A stretch of DNA of 45,189 nucleotides, from the NCBI GenBank assembly GCA_963626805.1, contig CAVFXS010000027.1, positions 1 to 45,189 of the forward strand. Reading direction: 5' to 3'. Made by a program: the position numbers and the translations under genes. Each line of letters starts with the position of its first letter. The stretch's first letter is position 1. The DNA is from CAG-632 sp963626805. Its GTDB lineage: Bacteria > Bacillota > Clostridia > Lachnospirales > Lachnospiraceae. Shown piece by piece: positions 39,722 through 45,189 of the stretch. The notes beneath the pieces were generated by a model. It ran no database searches. It was not told the origin of the DNA and saw only the letters and a list, made by a program, of their open reading frames with translations.

Positions 39722-40335
39722 AGCTTTAAACGCAGTTTTTCAAGGGCCCGTTTTTCGATACGGCTGACATAAGAACGGGAAATCTTCAGGAGACTGGCCA
39801 CTTCTTTCTGAGTCAGAGCGTCCTGCCCATATAATCCATATCTTAAAATAATAATCTCCTGTTCGCGGGGAGTCAGAGAGAGAGACAGAAGCTGATAGAT
39901 CAGATGGATATGATTATTGGTTATCATATACTCGAGAATATCTTCCTCTTTGCTGTCGATGATATCCATCAGATTGATCTCATTTCCTTCCTTATCTGCT
40001 CCGATCGGTTCATAAAGGGAAATTTCCCTGGAGGATTTTCGCTCCTGCCGGAGCAGCATGAGCAGTTCGTTTTCAATGCAACGGGAGGCATAAGTGCCGA
40101 GTTTATTACCTTTGGCAGGGTTATAGGTATTGATGGCTTTGATCAGACCTATGGTTCCCGTAGAAATCAGATCCTCCATATTGCGGTCTCCGGTATTGTA
40201 TTTTTTGACTATATGTGCAACCAGGCGCAGATTTCGTTCAACCAGAATGTTACGGGCAGTCAGATCTCCGGTCCGGCTCTGAGTCAGGTAGAAAGTCTCT
40301 TCTTCCGGTGTAAGCGGTTTTTGGAAGGTTTGCAA
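39709..40335 (-). CDS. sigK: RNA polymerase sporulation sigma factor SigK, without pro-sequence
   Basis: A 208-residue late mother-cell sigma factor. Start MQTFQKPLTPEEE, then region 2 (ARNILVERNLRLVAHIVKKY, MEDLISTGTIGLIKAINTY, LGTYASRCIENELLM), EISLYEPIGADKEGNEINLMD and region 4 (LTPREQEIIILRYGL, LTQKEVASLLKISRSYVSRIEKRAL); all are typical of SigK. TTG 40335 is chosen: GAGGTG lies 4 bp upstream, and a sigma-E-like -10 (40366-40373) sits about 30 bp before it. The frame stays open upstream to an ATG at 40470, but that stretch is T-rich spacer and contains the promoter. The 20-residue pro-sequence of Bacillus SigK is therefore absent, as in Clostridioides difficile. The gene is uninterrupted, with no skin-like element. 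Confidence 0.88.
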   Translation of the reverse strand: MQTFQKPLTPEEETFYLTQSRTGDLTARNILVERNLRLVAHIVKKYNTGDRNMEDLISTGTIGLIKAINTYNPAKGNKLGTYASRCIENELLMLLRQERKSSREISLYEPIGADKEGNEINLMDIIDSKEEDILEYMITNNHIHLIYQLLSLSLTPREQEIIILRYGLYGQDALTQKEVASLLKISRSYVSRIEKRALEKLRLKLEEG

Positions 40336-40365
40336 AACGCACCTCGGAAGGAGCAGTATTGATAC

Positions 40366-40373
40366 ATTGTATG
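40366..40373 (-). promoter_or_regulatory. Sigma-E-type -10 element upstream of sigK
   Basis: CATACAAT on the minus strand is an exact match to the sigma-E -10 consensus CATACAHT. No strong -35 (ATA) could be placed at 14-15 bp. It fits the known order in which sigma E switches on sigK, and it places the transcript start just before the TTG start codon. Confidence 0.5.
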
Positions 40374-40420
40374 AGAATGTTAAAAATAAGTGCTTTTCCC
40401 ATAGAAGAAAGTAGAAGGAA

Positions 40421-40442
40421 TATGAAAATATTATGAAAATAT
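40421..40442 (+). repeat. Tandem 11-bp repeat in the sigK-pilB gap
   Basis: TATGAAAATAT occurs at 40421-40431 and again at 40432-40442 in the A/T-rich divergent gap. No function is evident. Confidence 0.55.
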
Positions 40443-40503
40443 ACAAAAAATAAATAAGATTATTATGCAAAATGATGAAAAGTAATGGTAGTAATTAGAA
40501 AAG

Positions 40504-40512
40504 TGTTATGCT
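40504..40512 (+). promoter_or_regulatory. Possible extended -10 promoter of pilB
   Basis: TGT-TATGCT (40504-40512) resembles an extended -10; the -35 position (AATGGT, 40484-40489) is poor. It is the best candidate in the 217-bp gap before the pilus genes. Confidence 0.35.
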
Positions 40513-40552
40513 AAAATTGTAGTAATAACAGTGAATGAGAGGTAGATTACTT

Positions 40553-42268
40553 ATGCGTATATCAGCAGGAAGGAAGAAGATAAGACTTGGTGATCTGCTC
40601 GTAGCAGCAGGAGCGATCACGGATGAGGAATTACAGGAAGCGATCGCCTACCAGAAAGAAAAAGGGATGAAGCTGGGACAGGCACTGGTGGAAATGGGAT
40701 TTGTCAGTCAGGAGCTTTTGAATCTGACGATTTCACAGCAGTTGGGAATTGAGTACATAGACCTGAAAGCCTGCAAGCTGACAGACGATGTTCTTCGAAT
40801 GATTCCGGAGAAAGAGGTTATGCGTTATCGGGCAGTTCCGGTAGAAGTTGATGAGTATAATCCGAATGTATTAAAGGTTGCAATGTCGGACCCTATGGAT
40901 ATCATTGCAATCGATGATCTTGGAATCCTTACCAATATGCAGATTGAACCGATGCTGACCAGTGATGAAGAAATTACGGAAGCAATCGGAAAATATTATG
41001 GTAATCAGCAGGCTATGGAAGTGGCTGAGCAGTACCGGAGAGAACGGGAGCAGGAGGGTCTGTCTCAGGCTGAGGAGGAAGCGATCAATGATGAGATTGA
41101 TAACTCACCAATCGTATTGCTGGTTAAACAGATTCTTGAGGGCGGTGTTCGACAGAGGGCATCCGATATTCATATCGAGGCACTTGAAACCAGTGTGCGG
41201 GTACGTTACCGTATCGATGGTTCGTTGAAGAAGGTTATGACGTATGACTACTCACTGATGTCTGCAATCGTTGCACGTATTAAGATTATCGGTGGTATGG
41301 ATATTTCTGAAAAGAGAAAACCGCAGGACGGTCGTATTTCCATATTTGTAGATCGAAAGGAGTTCGATATCCGTGTATCAATTCTTCCAACTGTATATGG
41401 AGAGAAGGTCGTAATGCGACTGACAGCCAAGGATGGTCTGACAAAGCCGAAGAGTGCCTTAGGACTTGGGCCGGTTGAAATGAAGGTATTTGACGGTATC
41501 CTGAGTAATCCGCACGGAATCATTCTGGTTACAGGACCTACCGGTTCCGGTAAATCAACGACACTGTATACATCTCTGAGTGAGCTGAACACAGAGGATG
41601 TTAATATTATTACAGTAGAAGATCCTGTCGAGGCAAATATCGACGGTATCAATCAGGTACAGGTAAATGTAAAAGCGGAAATGACATTCGCAGCAGCACT
41701 TCGTTCTATCCTGCGTCAGGATCCGGATATTATCATGATCGGTGAGATTCGAGATGGTGAGACGGCGAAGATTGCCGTACAGGCCGCTATTACCGGACAC
41801 CTGGTTGTATCGACCCTTCATACGAACAGCGCAGCTAGTACCGTAACCCGTCTGATCGATATGGGTATTGAACCTTATGTCGTAGGCGATGCATTGGTAG
41901 GTGTTATCGCACAGCGACTGGTTCGCCGTCTTTGTAAGTGCAAGCAGGGACGATATGCAGAAGATAATGAGAAAAAGCTGTTAGGAGTTCCGGAGAATGA
42001 GGAATGCGGTATCTATGAACCGGTTGGATGTGCACTGTGTAATGATACCGGATTTGTAGGACGAATCGGTGTATACGAGATCATGCCGGTGTCCAGAAGC
42101 CTCCAATCGGTAATTGCCAGCGGAGCAACTGCTGATGCGATTGAGAAGCAGGCACTGTCAGAGGGAATGCTGACACTGAAACTTGGAGCAGCCAGACTGG
42201 TTAGAGAAGGCATCACAGCAATCAGTGAGATGAAGAAGATTGTATATGAAGCCGGAGACGAATATTAA
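40553..42268 (+). CDS. pilB: Type IV pilus assembly ATPase PilB (GspE family)
   Basis: A 571-residue extension ATPase. N-terminal MshEN/T2SSE_N domain (RLGDLLVAAGAITDEELQEAI and LGIEYIDL), then the secretion-ATPase core: Walker A GPTGSGKST at 328-336, Asp box near 352-358 (VEDPVE), Walker B RQDPDIIMIGEIRD, His box TGHLVVSTLHTNSA, and a zinc-binding cysteine set C461, C463, C493 and C496. It drives pilin polymerisation from the cytoplasm. ATG 40553 follows GAGAGG; ATG 40535 is also possible. First gene of pilB-pilT-pilC-pilin. Confidence 0.94.
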   Translation: MRISAGRKKIRLGDLLVAAGAITDEELQEAIAYQKEKGMKLGQALVEMGFVSQELLNLTISQQLGIEYIDLKACKLTDDVLRMIPEKEVMRYRAVPVEVDEYNPNVLKVAMSDPMDIIAIDDLGILTNMQIEPMLTSDEEITEAIGKYYGNQQAMEVAEQYRREREQEGLSQAEEEAINDEIDNSPIVLLVKQILEGGVRQRASDIHIEALETSVRVRYRIDGSLKKVMTYDYSLMSAIVARIKIIGGMDISEKRKPQDGRISIFVDRKEFDIRVSILPTVYGEKVVMRLTAKDGLTKPKSALGLGPVEMKVFDGILSNPHGIILVTGPTGSGKSTTLYTSLSELNTEDVNIITVEDPVEANIDGINQVQVNVKAEMTFAAALRSILRQDPDIIMIGEIRDGETAKIAVQAAITGHLVVSTLHTNSAASTVTRLIDMGIEPYVVGDALVGVIAQRLVRRLCKCKQGRYAEDNEKKLLGVPENEECGIYEPVGCALCNDTGFVGRIGVYEIMPVSRSLQSVIASGATADAIEKQALSEGMLTLKLGAARLVREGITAISEMKKIVYEAGDEY

Positions 42269-42282
42269 GGAGAGATTGAACT

Positions 42283-43338
42283 ATGTTAAATATGAATGAG
42301 TTACTGGCATTTGCAGTAGAGAACAAGGCATCAGATATTCATTTTGCAGCAGGTATTCCACCGAAGCTCAGAATTAACGGTAAGCTGGTAGGTCTGGAAA
42401 TGGATCCGCTGATGCCGGCAGATGTTGCGGAACTGTTAGGCAGTGCCATGAATGATAAGCAGCGGAAGGTGCTGAAGGAGCGTGGAGAAGTCGATTATTC
42501 ATATGCCCATCCGGAGTGCGGAAGATTCCGTGTCAATGTATTTATGGATCGTGGAAATATGGCTGCTGCATTCCGTCGGGTTGATACGGTCATTCCAAGA
42601 CCGGATCAGCTGGGTATCCCGAACGCAGTCGTAGAACTGTATAAGAGAAGGAGAGGACTGGTACTGGTTACAGGTCCTACCGGTTCCGGTAAGTCTACGA
42701 CATTGGCTTCTATTATTAATAAGGCAAATGAGAATCGAACGGATCATATTATTACCTTGGAGGATCCTATCGAGTATGTACATAAGCATAAAAAGTCTAT
42801 TGTAAACCAGCGAGAGGTTGGCATGGATACCCTGAGCTATAACAATGCACTTCGAGCTGCTCTTCGTGAAGATCCGGATATTATTCTGGTAGGAGAGATG
42901 CGTGACTATGAGACAATTTCTATCGCAGTAACCGCAGCAGAGACCGGTCACCTGGTATTCTCAACACTGCATACAATCGGTGCAGCCAGTACCATCGACC
43001 GTGTTATCGACGTATTCCCTCCGCATCAGCAGCAACAGATCCGTACACAGCTGTCTATGGTATTGTCAGCAGTTATTTCTCAGCAGCTGCTTCCGACAGC
43101 AGATGGCAAGGGACGGGTGGCAGCCTTTGAGGTCATGATTGCAAATCCTGCAATTCGTAGCCTGATCCGTGACGGTAAGACGCATCAGATCCAGGCAACC
43201 GTTCAGACCAGCCGTGCACAGGGCATGATCACCATGGATGATGCGTTGTATGACCTGTATCAGGGTGGTGTTATTACCAGAGACATGGCTCTGACCTATG
43301 CACAGGAGATTGATGTGCTTCGAAAGAAACTTGGCTGA
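42283..43338 (+). CDS. pilT: Type IV pilus retraction ATPase PilT
   Basis: A 351-residue twitching-motility ATPase. N-terminal PAS-like domain (ASDIHFAAGIPPKLRINGKL), Walker A GPTGSGKST at 131-139, TLEDPIEYVHKHKKSIVNQREVG, Walker B REDPDIILVGEMRDYET, His box TGHLVFSTLHT and the PilT-specific AIRSLIRDGKTHQ near the C-terminus. A retraction ATPase marks a dynamic type IV pilus rather than a type II secretion or competence pseudopilus. It is 14 bp after pilB. Confidence 0.95.
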   Translation: MLNMNELLAFAVENKASDIHFAAGIPPKLRINGKLVGLEMDPLMPADVAELLGSAMNDKQRKVLKERGEVDYSYAHPECGRFRVNVFMDRGNMAAAFRRVDTVIPRPDQLGIPNAVVELYKRRRGLVLVTGPTGSGKSTTLASIINKANENRTDHIITLEDPIEYVHKHKKSIVNQREVGMDTLSYNNALRAALREDPDIILVGEMRDYETISIAVTAAETGHLVFSTLHTIGAASTIDRVIDVFPPHQQQQIRTQLSMVLSAVISQQLLPTADGKGRVAAFEVMIANPAIRSLIRDGKTHQIQATVQTSRAQGMITMDDALYDLYQGGVITRDMALTYAQEIDVLRKKLG

Positions 43339-43396
43339 TAAAGATTGTGCATTTTTCACAAAAATAACCTGAGAAAACGAAAAAAACTAAAAAAAG

Positions 43397-43425
43397 TTGC
43401 AAAAGAGATAATTTTAATGTATTAT
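43397..43425 (+). promoter_or_regulatory. Sigma-A promoter of pilC and the pilin gene
   Basis: TTGCAA at 43397-43402, a 17-bp spacer and TATTAT at 43420-43425. It lies in the 181-bp gap after pilT and leaves a leader of about 90 nt. No riboswitch fold was recognised in the leader. Confidence 0.55.
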
Positions 43426-43519
43426 CAATTTAGATGAATGTTAATACTTTGTTCATATTCGCACCAGGGGAGAAGAGAACGACTGTATTGACGAGAGAAT
43501 ATTGTGCGGAGGAATGGCG

Positions 43520-44734
43520 ATGGCAGTATATAAGTATAAAGTCGTAGATGCGAACGGCAAGAATCTGAAGGGCGACATAGAAGCGCAGAGTCAGGATCAG
43601 GCAGTCAGCAAGCTGAAGGCAGACGGTTATACCGTGGTATCCTGTAATGAAGCGGGTGCGCTGGACAAGGATATTAAGATTGGCGGCGAGCGCAAGATTA
43701 AACCAAGAGATTTAAGTGTGTTCTGTAAACAGTTCGCCAGTGTGTTGAATGCGGGTGTAACGATTATATCAGCACTGGATATGATGAGTGAGCAGATGGA
43801 TAATAAGACGCTGCAGGGCGTGCTGAGAGATGCTAAGACATATGTAGAAAAAGGTGGTACTCTGGCAGATGGATTCCGCCAGCATGCAAAGGTAATTCCG
43901 CAGATCATGATCAGTATGATCGAGGCTGGTGAAATGTCAGGCAACCTGGAAGTATGTTTTGAACGTTTGTCAGTTCAGTTTGATAAGCAGTCCAAGTTAC
44001 AGGGTAAGATCAAGGGCGCTCTTACATATCCAATCATTGTATTGATCGTAGCAGTGGTTGTGGTAATTGTCATGGTTGTGGCGGTTATTCCGGCATTCTC
44101 AGATATGTTTGCTGATATGGGTATGGATCTGCCGGCAGCAACGAAGCTGTTACTGTGGTTATCGGATCTGTTCCGGTATCGCTGGTGGCTGGTTGCAATC
44201 ATTGTCATTGCAGTTGTTTTAGTATATAAAGCATTTGCTGCAACAGACGTTGGTAAACACATACTTGGCAAGATTGCTATAAAGATTCCGATTTTTGGTA
44301 AATTAAATGTTATGCAGGCCGCAGCAAACACATCCCGTACATTAAGTACACTGATGGCTTCCGGTATTTCGCTGGTGGAAGCAGTAGAAGCAGTTGCGAA
44401 CATGATGAACAATGTATGGTTCAAGGAAGCACTGCTGAATGCAAAGGATCAGGTAATGAAGGGTGTACCTCTTTCAAAACCAATCCGCGATGCAGGCATC
44501 TTCCCGAACATGTTGCCTCAGATGATTAAGATCGGTGAAGAAACCGGTAACATTGAGGACATGATGGATAAGGTAGCAGACTACTATGAAGAGCAGGTAG
44601 ATATGACTACCGAACAGGTAACAACAGCGATGGAGCCGTTGACCATGGTGGTTATGGCAGGTATCGTAGGCATTATTGTTGCTGGTGTATATGGTCCGAT
44701 TCTTTCTATGTACCAGAATATGGACAATCTTTAA
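43520..44734 (+). CDS. pilC: Type IV pilus inner-membrane platform protein PilC (GspF family)
   Basis: A 404-residue polytopic protein with two tandem T2SSF domains (about 65-190 and 270-395) and three main membrane segments (near 170-195, 215-235 and 375-397). Typical stretches: FCKQFASVLNAGVTIISALDMM, MISMIEAGEMSGNLEVCFERLS and MIKIGEETGNIEDMMDKVADYYEEQVD. It couples PilB and PilT to the pilus base. ATG 43520 lies 7 bp after GGAGG; the frame is open back to 43502. Confidence 0.95.
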   Translation: MAVYKYKVVDANGKNLKGDIEAQSQDQAVSKLKADGYTVVSCNEAGALDKDIKIGGERKIKPRDLSVFCKQFASVLNAGVTIISALDMMSEQMDNKTLQGVLRDAKTYVEKGGTLADGFRQHAKVIPQIMISMIEAGEMSGNLEVCFERLSVQFDKQSKLQGKIKGALTYPIIVLIVAVVVVIVMVVAVIPAFSDMFADMGMDLPAATKLLLWLSDLFRYRWWLVAIIVIAVVLVYKAFAATDVGKHILGKIAIKIPIFGKLNVMQAAANTSRTLSTLMASGISLVEAVEAVANMMNNVWFKEALLNAKDQVMKGVPLSKPIRDAGIFPNMLPQMIKIGEETGNIEDMMDKVADYYEEQVDMTTEQVTTAMEPLTMVVMAGIVGIIVAGVYGPILSMYQNMDNL

Positions 44735-44745
44735 TTCGGTTAATC

Positions 44746-44772
44746 TCCGCAAAAGCCGAAACCGTTTGCGGA
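44746..44772 (+). other. Hairpin between pilC and the pilin gene
   Basis: TCCGCAAA (44746-44753) and TTTGCGGA (44765-44772) form an 8-bp stem with an 11-nt loop, not followed by a T run. Such a structure ahead of a pilin gene could cut or protect the mRNA so that pilin is made in excess; this is inference. Confidence 0.45.
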
Positions 44773-44807
44773 TGTTAATAAATACATATAATAAAGGAGA
44801 GATTATT

Positions 44808-45189
44808 ATGAAAAAAACAACAAACAAAGGTTTCTCAATGGTCGAGCTGATCATCGTAATTGCTATCATGGCTATCTTAGCAGCTGCATTAGCACCGTCT
44901 CTGATCAAGTACATTAACAAGTCAAGATTAAGTACTGATATTCAGACTGGTACTTCAATTGTAAGTTCCGTAAATGCTGCAATGGCAGTTGAAAAGGCAA
45001 ATGATGAGTGCCAGAAGAGCTATGCAGGCTCTGTATTAACTGTAGATCAGAGCACTATTAAATCAGCAGATGATTTCGGTAAGGAATTCTGGAGCGTTAT
45101 GGGTGTATCTACTGTAAAGGGTAAGTCAAAGAAGGATTTAAATGGTACTACTTTAGCCAATCAGGTATTCTTACTTTCTATTGATAAGT
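44808..45189 (+). CDS. Type IV prepilin, partial (cut by window end)
   Basis: At least 127 codons; the 3' end is outside the window. A short basic leader MKKTTNKG precedes the class III signal FSMVELIIVIAIMAILAA: prepilin peptidase should cut after G8, leaving N-terminal Phe and Glu at position 5 of the mature protein. Long hydrophobic alpha1 helix, then a globular domain with one Cys so far. RBS AAAGGAGAG precedes ATG. The place after pilB-pilT-pilC makes it a likely major pilin; prepilin peptidase and minor pilins are expected downstream. Confidence 0.9.
   Translation, partial: MKKTTNKGFSMVELIIVIAIMAILAAALAPSLIKYINKSRLSTDIQTGTSIVSSVNAAMAVEKANDECQKSYAGSVLTVDQSTIKSADDFGKEFWSVMGVSTVKGKSKKDLNGTTLANQVFLLSIDK

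Noticed and set aside
40336..40470. N-terminal extension of sigK with a hydrophobic 45-residue stretch resembling a pro-sequence
   Set aside because: It is T-rich spacer, contains the sigma-E-like -10, and has no ribosome site at its ATG; a TTG with GAGGTG fits better.
40336..40552. Riboswitch or small RNA in the sigK-pilB gap
   Set aside because: Only A/T-rich sequence, an 11-bp tandem repeat and weak promoter elements were seen.
43339..43519. c-di-GMP riboswitch before pilC
   Set aside because: The conserved riboswitch core sequences were not found; the leader is A-rich and unstructured by eye.
1..45189. tRNA, rRNA, CRISPR arrays, complete insertion sequences
   Set aside because: None recognised on either strand.

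Overview
The window is a chromosomal segment from a spore-forming, Gram-positive member of the Clostridia, most likely family Lachnospiraceae. This rests on gene order and protein families seen directly: a mraZ-rsmH division/cell-wall cluster running into ftsZ, spoIIGA and sigE; a CIRCE-controlled hrcA-grpE-dnaK-dnaJ block; the ireB-ruvX-DUF1292 trio; and sporulation sigma factors E, G and K. The genus cannot be settled from the sequence alone. No rRNA, tRNA, CRISPR array or complete mobile element was found.

Left edge (1-711): a small relic of mobile DNA. It holds a complete-looking type I toxin-antitoxin module: a 28-residue holin-like membrane toxin on the minus strand, an antisense RNA on the plus strand, a promoter and an intrinsic terminator for each, and a LexA-like box in the toxin promoter. 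Next to it is the C-terminal stub of a tyrosine recombinase. This is the most unusual part of the window.

712-2801: ychF and lgt, closed by a terminator. 3049-14642: the dcw cluster mraZ, rsmH, ftsL-like, two class B penicillin-binding proteins, mraY, murD, ftsW, divIB and ftsZ. It starts with a near-consensus promoter and four 10-bp-spaced MraZ operator repeats and ends at a strong terminator. murE, murF, murG, murC and ftsA are absent from the cluster. 14839-17252: spoIIGA and sigE, with sigG convergent to sigE and overlapping it by 24 bp.

17383-31466: housekeeping genes on the plus strand: lepA, hemW, hrcA-grpE-dnaK-dnaJ, prmA, rsmE, a cysteine desulfurase with thiI (tRNA thiolation), and mtaB. 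GrpE carries a very long charged N-terminal extension. 31482-34259: a 925-residue YfhO-family membrane protein.

34324-39712: the Firmicutes cluster ireB-ruvX-DUF1292, then rnjA with a YlbF-family gene, an MltG-like membrane protein lacking the catalytic domain, and trmR plus a U32 (TrhP-family) gene for wobble-uridine modification. sigK is convergent to the U32 gene; it appears to start at a TTG just downstream of a sigma-E-like -10 element and to lack a pro-sequence. 40553-45189: a type IV pilus operon (pilB, pilT, pilC and a type IV prepilin cut by the window end).

Start codons were moved inward from the longest open frame wherever a Shine-Dalgarno sequence or promoter position argued for it; this is stated in each entry.
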